Source of the DNA: Arthrobacter sp. SW1
GTDB lineage: Bacteria; Actinomycetota; Actinomycetes; Actinomycetales; Micrococcaceae
Length of the DNA stretch: 64,000 bases
Assembly: GCF_001766675.1 (NCBI RefSeq)
Contig: NZ_MJLT01000012.1
Coordinates: 1-64,000 of the forward strand
Reading direction: 5' to 3'
The notes under the pieces were generated by a model, which did not search any database, was not told the origin of the DNA, and saw nothing but the letters and a program-made list of their open reading frames with translations. Positions 17,965 to 27,308 of this stretch are shown here, in pieces. How positions within the stretch are numbered: the first letter of the stretch is position 1; each line of letters opens with the position of its first letter. The translations under genes were made by a program, and so were the position numbers.

Positions 17965-18654
17965 TCAGTGCCGCCGCGGCGACTTCAAGCCCGTTTCCAG
18001 CTTGCTGCGGACCTCGCGTTTCACGCGCGAGGCGAGTTCGCCGTCGTGCGCTTCCAGGAAGGTGCGCACCGCGCGCGGATCCCACGGCACCAGGGACCGC
18101 AGCGCCCAGCTGAGCGCCTTCACCACGGTGTCGTCGCGGTCATGCATGAGGAGGACGACGACGGCGAGCGTGCGGTCGCGGTCGCCGGTTCCCCAGCGGG
18201 AGCGGGTGTTGAGGACAGTGGTCGCCACGAGCGCGATCCGCCGCCACCAGCGGTTGCCGTTGCGTGCCCAGCCGGTGACGTCGGAGTCGGCCACGAGGCC
18301 TTCGCGCCAGGCGGGCCCGGCGAGGATGGTGCCGAAGGCGTCGGCCTGGCCCCAGGAGGAGATCTCCGCACCCAAGTCAGCCAGCCGCGCGGCGTCGAGG
18401 GCGTGGTAGGCGGCGTCGTGGGCGCTGATCAGTTCCCAGCCCAGCCAGTCATAGCCCGCAGCGCGAAGGCCGTCGGCGAGGTCGAAAACGGTGGAGGCAT
18501 CGGCAGCGGCCAGCTCGTGGGACACTCGGCGGCGGACGGCGCGGAGGCTGGCGGCATCGGCCTTCTCCAAGGCGTGGACTTCGGTGAGTACACGCTCCAG
18601 AAGTTCCCCCGGTTTTGCGTCCCCCGGAGATCCTGCGACCAGGCGCGGAGCCAC
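17965..18654 (-). CDS. DNA alkylation repair family protein (AlkD-like HEAT-repeat glycosylase)
   Basis: A 229-aa all-helical protein of the AlkD type, which removes bulky or cationic alkyl bases (3mA, 7mG) from DNA without base flipping. The family signature is seen in DVTGWARNGNRWWRRIALVATT, followed by DRTLAVVVLLMHDRDDTVVKALSWALRSLV, given here as a region near residues 130-195. It starts at a GTG with a weak ribosome site. It is a single gene with no repair neighbours, and the substrate range is uncertain. Confidence 0.8.
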   Translation of the reverse strand: MAPRLVAGSPGDAKPGELLERVLTEVHALEKADAASLRAVRRRVSHELAAADASTVFDLADGLRAAGYDWLGWELISAHDAAYHALDAARLADLGAEISSWGQADAFGTILAGPAWREGLVADSDVTGWARNGNRWWRRIALVATTVLNTRSRWGTGDRDRTLAVVVLLMHDRDDTVVKALSWALRSLVPWDPRAVRTFLEAHDGELASRVKREVRSKLETGLKSPRRH

Positions 18655-18712
18655 GCTTCAATTTTAGGAGCGTGGCCCGCTTTGGGCCATGGCCCGGTGC
18701 GCTTGGCGGGGC

Positions 18713-18859
18713 TTATTCGGAGTTTTCGTCCTCGTCCGGGCCCTCCGCGGGATCCTGGCTGTGGAGCCCTGTGTCATGCGGGACCCAGCCCTCGGTTTCG
18801 CCCTCGGCGGGGGAATCGCTGTGGTGCCTGACGTCGTCCAGATTGTTGTTCTTCTTCAT
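18713..18859 (-). CDS. Small acidic hydrophilic protein (48 aa), function unknown
   Basis: A 48-residue frame, MKKNNNLDDVRHH...GPDEDENSE, with no hydrophobic stretch and a strongly acidic tail. It looks like a real short gene: the ATG has AGGAAG about 9 nt upstream and the gap is otherwise empty. A longer in-frame start at 18907 has no ribosome site. I do not recognise a family. It is divergent from the gene at 18986. Confidence 0.55.
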   Translation of the reverse strand: MKKNNNLDDVRHHSDSPAEGETEGWVPHDTGLHSQDPAEGPDEDENSE

Positions 18860-18985
18860 TTCCGGATACTTCCTGTCCTGGCTTGTTCCGGTTCCAGTGA
18901 ACGGCACCCAGTCTACGCCGGGGTCCCCAGCCGACGGCTACGCTTAGCTGAAGAACAGCCACTACTTTCCACAGCAGAGGTGAAC

Positions 18986-19822
18986 ATGGCAAAGCGCCCC
19001 AACCCGGCGGTGAAAATTGCCCAGGAATCCGTCCACAAGGCGGTGTTCGACGAGCACGGCAATGCCAAGCCCGGCGTGCACAGCGTGCTGCTGCGCGCCG
19101 TCGAGGTGCAGCGTCCCCTTGTCCTGGCCAACCTGCGCCGCCTGCGGCGCCGCCACCCGAACGCCACGGCAGCCCAGCTGGCCGCCAAGCTTGAGCGCGA
19201 CTACCTGATCGCTGTCACCGGCGGGGGAGCGGCGGTGGGAGCCACCGCCGTCGTCCCCGGACTGGGAACGGCGGCCTCGCTGGGACTGTCCGGCCTGGCA
19301 ACGGTCGGTTTCCTTGAAGCGACCGCACTCTACGCCGCCTCGCTCGCCGAACTGCACGGCATCCGCCTGACCGATCCGGACCGCGCCCGCACCATGGTCA
19401 TGGCCATCATGCTCGGCGAGGAGGGCACGGCACTGCTCGGCGCGCTCAGCGGGCAAAGCCGCGGCCACGGCAAGGGCGTCACCCAGACGTGGGGCAAGAC
19501 GCTCAGCAAGAAGCTCCCGGGCAGCGGCTTCGGCATGATCAGCGACGCCATCCAGCGGGCCTTCTTCCGCCGGATCCTCAAGCACCAGGGCACCGCCTTC
19601 CTGGGCCGGGCGCTGCCGTTCGGCGTGGGCGCCGTGGTGGGCGGCGGCGGGAACCTGATGATGGGCCGGGCCGTGGTGGCCTCGGCCAAGCAGGCCTTCG
19701 GCCCGATGCCGGACACCATTCCCGGCGAGCTGCTCGCCGAACCCAATGCCAGTTCGGAACCCGGCACGAGTCCGGAACCCACTAACGCCCTGACGGAAGG
19801 CAACCATGGACCTCAACGCTGA
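18986..19822 (+). CDS. Conserved protein with glycine-rich hydrophobic segments, function unknown
   Basis: A 278-aa protein. The basic N-terminal region (residues 1-75) includes the run RRLRRRHPNATAAQLAAKLE. Two hydrophobic Gly/Ala-rich segments follow: AVTGGGAAVGATAVVPGLG (about 80-110) and, near 210-235, FGVGAVVGGGGNLMM. The tail is Pro/Ser-rich. The pattern is loosely like EcsC-type membrane-associated proteins, but I cannot assign it firmly. The ATG at 18986 has AGAGGTG upstream; earlier in-frame codons have no support. It overlaps pxpA by 17 nt, so the two are co-transcribed. Confidence 0.72.
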   Translation: MAKRPNPAVKIAQESVHKAVFDEHGNAKPGVHSVLLRAVEVQRPLVLANLRRLRRRHPNATAAQLAAKLERDYLIAVTGGGAAVGATAVVPGLGTAASLGLSGLATVGFLEATALYAASLAELHGIRLTDPDRARTMVMAIMLGEEGTALLGALSGQSRGHGKGVTQTWGKTLSKKLPGSGFGMISDAIQRAFFRRILKHQGTAFLGRALPFGVGAVVGGGGNLMMGRAVVASAKQAFGPMPDTIPGELLAEPNASSEPGTSPEPTNALTEGNHGPQR

Positions 19823-20555
19823 CCTCGGAGAATCGTTCGGCTCCTGGACCATGGGCGACGACGCCGCCATGTTCAGGATCGTCAGCAGCGCCAACGTGGC
19901 CTGCGGCTTCCATGCCGGGGACCCCGTCACCATGCTGGACAGCTGCCGCGCCGCCTTCGAACTGGACGTCCGCGTCGGCGCGCACATCGGCTACCGGGAC
20001 CTGCATGGCTTCGGCCGCCGCAGCATGGACATGTCCTTCGACGAACTTTACGGCGATGTCCTCTACCAGTTGGGCGCGCTCGACGGGATCGCGCACGCAG
20101 TGGGCGCCTCCGTTGACTACGTGAAGCCGCACGGCGCCCTGTACAACCGGATCGTCCACGACACCGACCAGGCGGAGGCCGTCGTCGCCGCCATCCAGGC
20201 CTACGACCCCGGCCTGCCCGTGCTCGGCCTGCCGGGTTCGGCGTTCCTGCGACTCGCCGGTGAGGTGGGCCACCCCGTCTTCCATGAGGCCTTCGTGGAC
20301 CGCGGCTACCTCCCGGACGGCACCTTGGTGCCGCGCTCGCAGGAAGGCGCCGTAGTGCACGACGCCGGCAAGGTGGTTGAGCGGGCCGTGCGCCTGGCGA
20401 CGCGCGGGGAACTGGAGGCCGTGGACGGCTCGGTCCTGCGGGTGCGGGCGGATTCGCTCTGTATCCACGGAGACACCCCCGGCGCCGTGGAACTCGCTGC
20501 GGCCGTGCGGAAGGGCCTGAACGACGCAGGCGTGGAGATCGAAGCCTTCGCCTGA
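19806..20555 (+). CDS. pxpA: 5-oxoprolinase subunit A (LamB/YcsF family)
   Basis: A 249-aa LamB/YcsF protein. With PxpB and PxpC it forms the ATP-dependent 5-oxoprolinase that opens pyroglutamate to glutamate. The family start MDLNADLGESFGSW and motifs SANVACGFHAGDP, GAHIGYRDLHGFGRR and YVKPHGALYN are present, and the length is typical. The partner genes pxpB and pxpC are not adjacent and not in the window, so this is an orphan subunit here. It overlaps the unknown gene at 18986 by 17 nt. Confidence 0.92.
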   Translation: MDLNADLGESFGSWTMGDDAAMFRIVSSANVACGFHAGDPVTMLDSCRAAFELDVRVGAHIGYRDLHGFGRRSMDMSFDELYGDVLYQLGALDGIAHAVGASVDYVKPHGALYNRIVHDTDQAEAVVAAIQAYDPGLPVLGLPGSAFLRLAGEVGHPVFHEAFVDRGYLPDGTLVPRSQEGAVVHDAGKVVERAVRLATRGELEAVDGSVLRVRADSLCIHGDTPGAVELAAAVRKGLNDAGVEIEAFA

Positions 20556-20585
20556 TCCCCACGCCCGCGGTCCTTGCCAGCAGCG

Positions 20586-23500
20586 TTACTTGCTGACGAA
20601 CACCGCCACGGTCCGGGCCGGAACGGTGAAGCTTCCGGCGTTGAACGAGGCCGTTTTCACCACCGGATCGTGGCCGCCGGCCTGGACCGGGTGCAGCTCG
20701 TAGCCGGCGGTTCCGGGGACAGCTTGCGTGGTGGCTTCGTCCGAGGCGTTGAACACCACCACGAGTCCCTTGAGCGAGGGATCGACGTCCGGGCCCGCGG
20801 TGTCGTCGATCTTCATGACGATCACGCCGGGCGTCTGCGAGGGCCCGCCCAGCGGGAACGAGACTTTCTGCTGCACCAGTTCCGCGGTGCCGAGATGGAA
20901 CAGCGGGGTGCCCTTCCGGATCCTGAGCAGCTCGGCGGCGCCGGCGCGCGCCGTGGCGAGATCCGCCGTCGTCGGCTTGAGCGCAGGGTCTTCCAGCAGC
21001 GGCGTCATGAACTGGTACTTGCTGCCGTTGTCCGTGATGGGCGGCAGGCCCTTGGCGAAGCCGTTGCCGGCGTCCGTGTGGTCCATGGCGTTGAACCAGT
21101 CGCCGGAGTCGTAGCTGTTGCGGTCCAGGGACTTGCTGCGCAGGGCCTCGGTTCCGGCGTGCCAGAAGGAGACACCCTGCCCTAGCGCCGTGGTGCTCAG
21201 CGCCAGGTGCTGCATGCGGATCCGGTCCGCCATCGACGTGGCCGGCGGCAGTTTGAAGGCGAGTGCGTCGAAGAGGGTTTCGTTGTCGTGGGCTTCGACA
21301 TAGGTGATGGCTTCCTGCGGATCCTGCGTGTACCCGGCGGGCTGGCCGTTGTAGGAGACATCCGAGCCCTTCACCGTGGCGCCGGTGCGGTCCGTGAAGG
21401 TGTACCCGGCAAGGTTGCCGGTGAGGCCCACCTTGATCTGGTCCTGGGCCAGGAGCAGCGACTGCAGCTGGGCCTCGCTTGAGCCGTTGGCAGGGGAAGC
21501 GTTGGGATCGGTGAAGAGCCCGCTGCCGAAGCCCTGGATGCGGGGATCATCGTCGAACGGTCCGCCGCCGCGCACGGCGTCGCGGAGGCGGTCCGTGAAG
21601 GTGCCGATCCCGGTGCCGGCCATGTTCAGCTGGGTGGCCTGCTCGAAACGGGCGTTGTTGGCTACCTCGCCGAAGTTCCAGCCTTCGCCGTAGAGGTAGA
21701 TGCCCTTGCCGTCCACGCCGTCCTTCTTCAGGGTCAGCGCATCCAGCGCGGCACGGACGTCCAGAAGGTTCTGCTTGCTGTGGTGGCCCATGAGGTCGAA
21801 GCGGAAACCGTCCAGCTTGTAGGTCTTGGCGAGCGAGACCAGGGTGTCGGTCATGAGCTTGCCCATCATGGCGTGCTCGGTGGCGGTGTTGGCGCAGCAC
21901 GTGGAGGTTTCCACGGTGCCGGTGTCCGGGTTGAGCCGGTGGTAGTAGCCCGGAACGATCCGGTCCAGGTTCTGCACCGAGTTCTGCCCGGCGCCGGAGG
22001 TGTGGTTGTAGACGACGTCCTGGACCACGCGGGCACCGGCCTTGTTCAGCGCCGCCACCATTTCACGGAATTCGAGGGTGCGCGTGGCGCCTTCGGGGTT
22101 GGTGGAGTAGGAGCCTTCGGGGGTGCCGTAGTGCAGTGGATCGTAGCCCCAGTTGAAGCCGTCCTTGGCCGCGATGGCCGAGACGCAGGCCTGCTGTTCC
22201 TCGCTCGCGGGAGGCAGGGAGGCAAGGTCGCAGGCGGGTTCCTGGTGCAGTTCGCGGCGTTCTTCGATGGTGGCGATGTCGTTGACCGGGAGCAGGTGCA
22301 CGGCGTTGATGCCCGCGTCGATCTGCTCCTTCAGGCGGGACATGCCCTTGCTGTCCGTATCGGTGAAAGCCTTGTAGGTGCCGCGGTGGGCGGCGGGGAC
22401 GCTCTGGTCCGCGATGGAGAAATCGCGCACGTGCAGTTCGTAGATGGAGAGGTCTTCCGGGGTTGCCAGTGCCGGTTTGGCGAGCTTCGACCAGCCTGCC
22501 GGGGCGAGTGCCTTGTCCGCCGGATCAAGGAAGAGGCTGCGTTCGGAGTTGGTGGACAGGCCCAGGCTGTACGGGTCCGTGACGGCATTGAGCTCCACCT
22601 CGCCCGTTTCCGGAACATAGACCTCCACCTCGTACAGGTAGTAGCTGCCCTTCCAGCCCTTGTTTCCTGCGGCGGTCCAGACACCGTCGGCGTCCCGTTG
22701 CATGGGTACGACGGCGGCCGCTTCCCCGCCGCTGCCCGTGCTGTAGACGTGGAGCCGGACGTTGCGGGCAGTAGGTGCCCACAGCGCCAGCGACGGCTTG
22801 CCGCCCTGCCAGTTCAGGCCGAGCCCGCGCTGTGCTGCGCCCGGGTAGAGGGAGTCGAGTACGCCGGGGAGCTGGACGCCGGTGGTCCCGACGACGTTCC
22901 CGGCCTCGTCGAGTGCCGCCACCACGAGCTGCCCCTTCAGGAGCTCCTTCGCCCTCGCGGCGTCCGCTGCGGACAGCGTCAGGACCGGCGTTCCGGCAAG
23001 GTGCGGGAACTTCGCGGCGGCTTCTCCGCCGAGCCCCGCGGACTGGCGGGACAGCCCAAGTGCCTCGCCGCCGTCGAGCTTTCCGTCCACCAGGGTGATT
23101 CCGCCGTCGGGCGAGGCGTACAAACGGTAGGCGGCAGCGGCCGGTGCGCCCTTCCACACGAGCGTTCCGGCATCGAGCCAGTGCGCGGCCGCGCCGGCGC
23201 CGACGGACTTGGGCACGTCATCGGTGATGGTGTGGGTGGCGTGGTCATAGGTAAACGTGACGGTGCCGCCCGTGGCCGCCAGCGGAAGGTTGGCTCCGCC
23301 CGCGGCCCCGCCAGCACCGTAGTTCTCAGTCCAGGAGTTGTTCAGGGCCACTTTGTATTCGTAGCTGCCCGCGGGGACGGTAAAAGTTCCGCGATAGAGC
23401 CCGGGCGAACCCTCCACCGGCTGGAGCGCGGTGGCCGGGCACTCGGGCTGCCAGTCACCGGGGCAGCCGAGCTCGGACTGGAGCGAACCGACCAAGGCCA

Positions 23501-23633
23501 CGTTCACCGGAGCCGCGGTGTGGTCCGCGGACGCCGGAAGCGCCAGGCCGCCGAGGATGAGCGGAGTGAGGCCCGCGACGGCGGTGGCCGGCCGCGCGAG
23601 CTTGTGCAGGGATGAACGGGGTGGGGGAGCCAT
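20586..23633 (-). CDS. Secreted pullulanase-type alpha-1,6-glucosidase (GH13)
   Basis: A 1015-aa exported enzyme that debranches pullulan, starch or glycogen. The N-terminus is a signal peptide ending near LPASADHTA (about residue 37). N-terminal carbohydrate-binding-like and beta-sandwich domains come first, then the GH13 barrel. Catalytic motifs are visible: nucleophile Asp in GFRFDLMGHH (about residue 612), acid/base Glu in YLYGEGWNFGEV (about 647) and the stabilising Asp in YVEAHDNETL (about 781). A C-terminal beta domain closes it. The ATG is preceded by GGAAGG. It is divergent from a LacI regulator that probably controls it. Confidence 0.94.
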   Translation of the reverse strand: MAPPPRSSLHKLARPATAVAGLTPLILGGLALPASADHTAAPVNVALVGSLQSELGCPGDWQPECPATALQPVEGSPGLYRGTFTVPAGSYEYKVALNNSWTENYGAGGAAGGANLPLAATGGTVTFTYDHATHTITDDVPKSVGAGAAAHWLDAGTLVWKGAPAAAAYRLYASPDGGITLVDGKLDGGEALGLSRQSAGLGGEAAAKFPHLAGTPVLTLSAADAARAKELLKGQLVVAALDEAGNVVGTTGVQLPGVLDSLYPGAAQRGLGLNWQGGKPSLALWAPTARNVRLHVYSTGSGGEAAAVVPMQRDADGVWTAAGNKGWKGSYYLYEVEVYVPETGEVELNAVTDPYSLGLSTNSERSLFLDPADKALAPAGWSKLAKPALATPEDLSIYELHVRDFSIADQSVPAAHRGTYKAFTDTDSKGMSRLKEQIDAGINAVHLLPVNDIATIEERRELHQEPACDLASLPPASEEQQACVSAIAAKDGFNWGYDPLHYGTPEGSYSTNPEGATRTLEFREMVAALNKAGARVVQDVVYNHTSGAGQNSVQNLDRIVPGYYHRLNPDTGTVETSTCCANTATEHAMMGKLMTDTLVSLAKTYKLDGFRFDLMGHHSKQNLLDVRAALDALTLKKDGVDGKGIYLYGEGWNFGEVANNARFEQATQLNMAGTGIGTFTDRLRDAVRGGGPFDDDPRIQGFGSGLFTDPNASPANGSSEAQLQSLLLAQDQIKVGLTGNLAGYTFTDRTGATVKGSDVSYNGQPAGYTQDPQEAITYVEAHDNETLFDALAFKLPPATSMADRIRMQHLALSTTALGQGVSFWHAGTEALRSKSLDRNSYDSGDWFNAMDHTDAGNGFAKGLPPITDNGSKYQFMTPLLEDPALKPTTADLATARAGAAELLRIRKGTPLFHLGTAELVQQKVSFPLGGPSQTPGVIVMKIDDTAGPDVDPSLKGLVVVFNASDEATTQAVPGTAGYELHPVQAGGHDPVVKTASFNAGSFTVPARTVAVFVSK

Positions 23634-23710
23634 GGGGAACCTTCCAAGTCGGCATCATTGGTGAGCTGAGGCCCCTTGATGGTAGGAATGTGAAACAGAA
23701 CACGTCAAGG

Positions 23711-23766
23711 TTTGCGAATAATTTACGCTCTGTTTTCACGTCAGCGTGGCAGGCGATTTGCGTAAA
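23711..23766. promoter_or_regulatory. Candidate LacI operators between the pullulanase gene and its regulator
   Basis: The divergent gap holds a CG-centred element TTTGCGTAAA (23757-23766) and a related TTTGCGAATA (23711-23720). TTTACGC at 23722-23728 is the inverted copy of GCGTAAA at 23760-23766. LacI-family operators are CG-centred palindromes of this kind. The symmetry is imperfect, so the exact boundaries are uncertain. Confidence 0.5.
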
Positions 23767-23815
23767 CTGGTCCGGAAGGACGGCGGGACAGCCGGCAGCA
23801 AGCAAGGGAGAAGCC

Positions 23816-24871
23816 ATGAGCGGCGGCGGTGCGCCCAAGCGCGGCAGTACACAGGAACGGCCACGCCTCGAAGACCTCGCCAAGCACGTGGGGGTCAGCC
23901 TTGCCACGGTCTCCCGTGTGCTGAACGGGCGCAGCGGAGTCTCCCGCGACGTCCGCCAGGCCGTGCTCACCGCCATGGACGACCTCGGCTACGAACGGGC
24001 GGACCGCGCACTCGGCACGGCCCGCGGGCAGGTGGGCATCATCGTGGCCGACCTCGTGAATCCGATCTTCCCCGCCATGGCCCAGGCCGCGGTGTCCTTG
24101 CTGTCGCAGGAGGATTTCATCCCGGTGCTGTGCGCCCTCCCCGGCGGCGGCCGCTCCGAAGACGAATACATCGAGCTGCTCACGCGCCAGGGCGTGGCCG
24201 GAATCATCTTCATCTGCGCATCCCACGCGGACGGCCAGGCCAACATGGAGCGCTACCACCGCCTCCAGGGCCGCGGCATTCCCTACGTGCTGGTCAACGG
24301 CAGCCGGCCCGAACTCGATGCCACCTCCGTGGCCAACGACGACGCCAAGGCCATCTTCGACGCCGTCCAGTACCTCGTGACCATGGGCCACCGGAAGATC
24401 GGGCTGTCGATCGGTCCGCACCGCTTCCTGCCCAGCCGCAGCAAGATCGAGGGCTTCCGCAGGGCGCTGAAGGAACTCCTTGGCGTGGACGACGCCGCCC
24501 CGCACATCGCCACCAGCATGTTCACGATCGAAGGCGGCCACAGCGCCGCGGCCGAGCTCATCCAGGCCGGCCACACCGCCTTCGTCTGCGCCTCGGACCT
24601 CATGGCGCTGGGCGCCGTCAGGGCTGCGCGCTCGCTGGGGCTGGGCGTCCCGGAGGACGTTTCGGTGATCGGTTTCGACGACTCCCCGCTCATGGCGCTC
24701 ACCGATCCGCCCCTGAGCACGCTGCGCCAGCCCGTCAACGCCATTGCCCACGCCGCGGTGCAGGCACTGATCGCCGGGATTTCGGGCGAAGCGGGCGGCC
24801 CGTCGCAGGTGCTGCTGCAGTCCGACCTGGTGGTGCGGGGCTCGGCGGGTCCGGCACCAGCCAAGGCATAG
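23816..24871 (+). CDS. LacI-family transcriptional regulator (pullulanase locus)
   Basis: A 351-aa LacI-type regulator. The HTH is RLEDLAKHVGVSLATVSRVL (residues 17-36). A sugar-sensor domain follows with the usual segments VGIIVADLVNPIFP and DVSVIGFDDSPLM. I start it at the ATG at 23816 behind GGGAG; the longer frame upstream crosses the promoter gap. Divergence from the secreted pullulanase suggests it is the maltodextrin- or glucan-responsive repressor of that gene. Confidence 0.9.
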   Translation: MSGGGAPKRGSTQERPRLEDLAKHVGVSLATVSRVLNGRSGVSRDVRQAVLTAMDDLGYERADRALGTARGQVGIIVADLVNPIFPAMAQAAVSLLSQEDFIPVLCALPGGGRSEDEYIELLTRQGVAGIIFICASHADGQANMERYHRLQGRGIPYVLVNGSRPELDATSVANDDAKAIFDAVQYLVTMGHRKIGLSIGPHRFLPSRSKIEGFRRALKELLGVDDAAPHIATSMFTIEGGHSAAAELIQAGHTAFVCASDLMALGAVRAARSLGLGVPEDVSVIGFDDSPLMALTDPPLSTLRQPVNAIAHAAVQALIAGISGEAGGPSQVLLQSDLVVRGSAGPAPAKA

Positions 24872-24874
24872 GGC

Positions 24875-26230
24875 CTAGCCGAACACCAGATGCGCCACCG
24901 TGAAGATCAGCAGCCCGGCCAGCGCACCCACCACGGTGCCGTTGATCCGGATGTACTGCAGGTCCTTGCCCACCTGGAGTTCGATCTTCTGTGAGGTCTC
25001 CTCGGCGTCCCAGCGCGCCACGGTGTCCGAGATGACCCCGGCGATGTCCGAACGGTAGGTGTTCACCAGGTACCCGGCGGCGTCGCCGATCCAGGCGTTC
25101 ACCTTCCCGGCCAGCTCGGCGTCGTCCACCAGGCGGTTGCCGAAGTCGCGCACCGCGGCCTTGAAGCGCCGGCTGAGTTCCGAATCGGGATCGTCGACGG
25201 CGGTCAGCAGCGCGTTCTTGAGGGTGCCCCACGTGCGGGAGGCCAGCTCGCGGACCTCCGGGTCGCCCAGGATCTGCGCCTTGATGGTTTCTGCCCGGGC
25301 GATCATGGCGGGATCGTGCTGCAGGTCGTGCGCCAGTTCGGTGAGGTAACTGTCGATCGAACGCCGCACCTGGTGGTCCGGATCGGCTTGCACGGCCCGG
25401 ACGAACTTGGACAGCTCGGCGTGGACCTTGTCGCCCACCAGGTCATCCACGAAGGACGGAACCCACATCGGAGAACGGTCCGAAACCAGGCGGTTCACGG
25501 TGTCGTGGTTGGCCGCCACCCAGTCCGCGGTGCGGTCCACCAGCAGGTCCACCAGCGTGTGGTGGTGCCCCTCGGCGAAAATCCGCTCCGCCATCCGGCC
25601 CACCGGCGGTCCCCACGGCGGAGTCAGCACGTGCTTGCGGAACAAGCCCTCGATCACCGCCTGGACGTCGTCGTCGTTCAACACGGTGAACGCGCCGCGG
25701 ATCACCGCGGAACCCTCCTTGGCCACGCGCTCGGGCCCGCCGGGGGAGCGCAGCCACTCGCCGGCCTTGCGCGCGATGTCCACGCTGGCCAGCTTGTCCT
25801 TCACCACCTGCTCGGAGAGGAAATTGTGCTCCACGAAGTCGCTCAGCGAGGCCCCGATCTGGTCCTTGCGCCGCGGAATGATGGCCGTGTGCGGAATCTT
25901 CAGGCCCATCGGGTACTTGAACAGCGCGGTCACCGCGAACCAGTCCGCCAGCGCGCCCACCATGCCGCCTTCGGCTGCGGCCCGCACGTACTCCAGCCAC
26001 GGGTACTGCTTCTGCAGGGCGAACGCCACCGTGAACACCACCGCCATGCCGATCAGCAGCGCCAGCGCCACAGCCTTCATCCGGCGCAGCGCCGCCGCTT
26101 TGGCGGCATCGTTCGCGGAGAGTCCGACGGCGGCAGCCCCCTTGGCGGGGCGCGCATCCGCTTCGCTGACCGTCCGGTTATCCGCGGGGGCGGCGTCCGC
26201 CGTCGGGATTCGTTCAGAGTTCACCTGCAT
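24875..26230 (-). CDS. DUF445-family membrane protein
   Basis: A 451-aa DUF445 (YheB-like) protein. An Ala-rich N-terminal tail is followed by a transmembrane segment (about residues 52-70, VALALLIGMAVVFTVAFAL) and the conserved GGMVGALADWFAVTALFKYP block. A long helical middle comes next, and a C-terminal hydrophobic helix ends the protein (INGTVVGALAGLLIFTVAHLVFG). The function of the family is unknown. It converges with the LacI gene with only 3 nt between stops. The start is uncertain: GTG at 26224 is also possible. Confidence 0.88.
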   Translation of the reverse strand: MQVNSERIPTADAAPADNRTVSEADARPAKGAAAVGLSANDAAKAAALRRMKAVALALLIGMAVVFTVAFALQKQYPWLEYVRAAAEGGMVGALADWFAVTALFKYPMGLKIPHTAIIPRRKDQIGASLSDFVEHNFLSEQVVKDKLASVDIARKAGEWLRSPGGPERVAKEGSAVIRGAFTVLNDDDVQAVIEGLFRKHVLTPPWGPPVGRMAERIFAEGHHHTLVDLLVDRTADWVAANHDTVNRLVSDRSPMWVPSFVDDLVGDKVHAELSKFVRAVQADPDHQVRRSIDSYLTELAHDLQHDPAMIARAETIKAQILGDPEVRELASRTWGTLKNALLTAVDDPDSELSRRFKAAVRDFGNRLVDDAELAGKVNAWIGDAAGYLVNTYRSDIAGVISDTVARWDAEETSQKIELQVGKDLQYIRINGTVVGALAGLLIFTVAHLVFG

Positions 26231-26280
26231 GTGCCCAGCGTAGCCCCGTGCCCGCCAGGCGGGTGGGTTACCGTGGCAGC

Positions 26281-27189
26281 ATGACTATCGAGGCGCCCGA
26301 GAGCGATTCGCCGGAAACACCGCTGCGGCGGCCGCTGGTTTACGCGCACCGCGGGGCGAGTGCTGCGTTCGCTGAACACACGCGCGCGGCGTACCTGAAG
26401 GCAATCTCCGACGGCGCGGACGGCGTTGAGTGCGACATCCACCTCAGCCGGGACCAGCACCTGGTCCTGCTGCACGACGCGAACCTGGACCGCACCTCGG
26501 ACGGTACCGGGCCGGTGGCTGAGAAGGACCTCGCGGAACTTCGCATGCTGGACTTCTCGTCCTGGAAGGGCGCCCGGATCCCGGACGAATACGGGGCGGC
26601 CTCGGACCAGTTCCTGACCCTCCCGGAGTTGTTGGACATCCTGCGCGGGGCCGGCCGGGAGATCGGGCTGGCGATCGAACTCAAGCACCCCAGCCCCTAC
26701 CAGCTGAAGCTTGAAGACCGGCTCCTGGAACTGCTGCTGCGGGAAGGCTGGGACGCGGAGAGCTCCCGGCTGGACAACATCCTGGTGTCCTTCATGAGCT
26801 TCAGCCCGGACTCCGTGAAGCACCTGCTGCAGTATGTTCCCCCGCAGCACATCTGCCAGCTGGTGGATGACGTCAGTGTGGAGGAAGTCCGCGAAGAACT
26901 CGGCCTCGGACGGATCACCGGCGGCGCCGTGGCCAACGTGATGAAGGCTGCGCAGTTGGAAGGCGAACGGATCCTGGACGATTGCGAGGTGGGAATCGCC
27001 GGGCCCGGGATCGAGTACGTGCGCGAGCACGCCCGCACCGTGCAGCGTTGGCTCGACTCCGGACGCCGCTTCCGGGTGTGGACCGTGGATTCCGAGAAGG
27101 ACGTGGCGCTGTGCCAGCGCCTGGGCATCCACGAAATCACCACCAACAAGCCCGCCAAGGTGCTGGCGCAGCTCACAGATACGGACTGA
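26281..27189 (+). CDS. Glycerophosphodiester phosphodiesterase
   Basis: A 302-aa GDPD-family enzyme that splits glycerophosphodiesters to glycerol 3-phosphate and an alcohol. The catalytic block is intact: HRGASAAFAEHT, then GADGVECDIHLSRDQHLVLLHD, with the metal-binding Glu and Asp and the second His. The C-terminal part ends with VWTVDSEKDV and the family's ITTNKP motif. There is no signal peptide, so it is probably cytoplasmic. I chose the ATG at 26281; an in-frame start at 26248 would add 11 residues. Confidence 0.92.
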   Translation: MTIEAPESDSPETPLRRPLVYAHRGASAAFAEHTRAAYLKAISDGADGVECDIHLSRDQHLVLLHDANLDRTSDGTGPVAEKDLAELRMLDFSSWKGARIPDEYGAASDQFLTLPELLDILRGAGREIGLAIELKHPSPYQLKLEDRLLELLLREGWDAESSRLDNILVSFMSFSPDSVKHLLQYVPPQHICQLVDDVSVEEVREELGLGRITGGAVANVMKAAQLEGERILDDCEVGIAGPGIEYVREHARTVQRWLDSGRRFRVWTVDSEKDVALCQRLGIHEITTNKPAKVLAQLTDTD

Positions 27190-27230
27190 GCTTTGCCCGC
27201 ACGGACCCTGCGCGGGCGCCCTTAAACGGA

Positions 27231-27269
27231 GCGGCCGGCCGTCGATGTCAACCATCAACGGCCGGCCGC
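27231..27269. terminator. Hairpin between convergent GDPD and ilvD genes
   Basis: Perfect 12-bp arms GCGGCCGGCCGT (27231-27242) and ACGGCCGGCCGC (27258-27269), with a GATG/CATC pairing inside the loop. It lies between two convergent stops, so it probably ends both transcripts, although no long T-run follows. Confidence 0.78.
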
Positions 27270-27308
27270 CGGCGTTAGCCGCGCTTATTCGCGTGAGGCG
27301 GGCACCGC

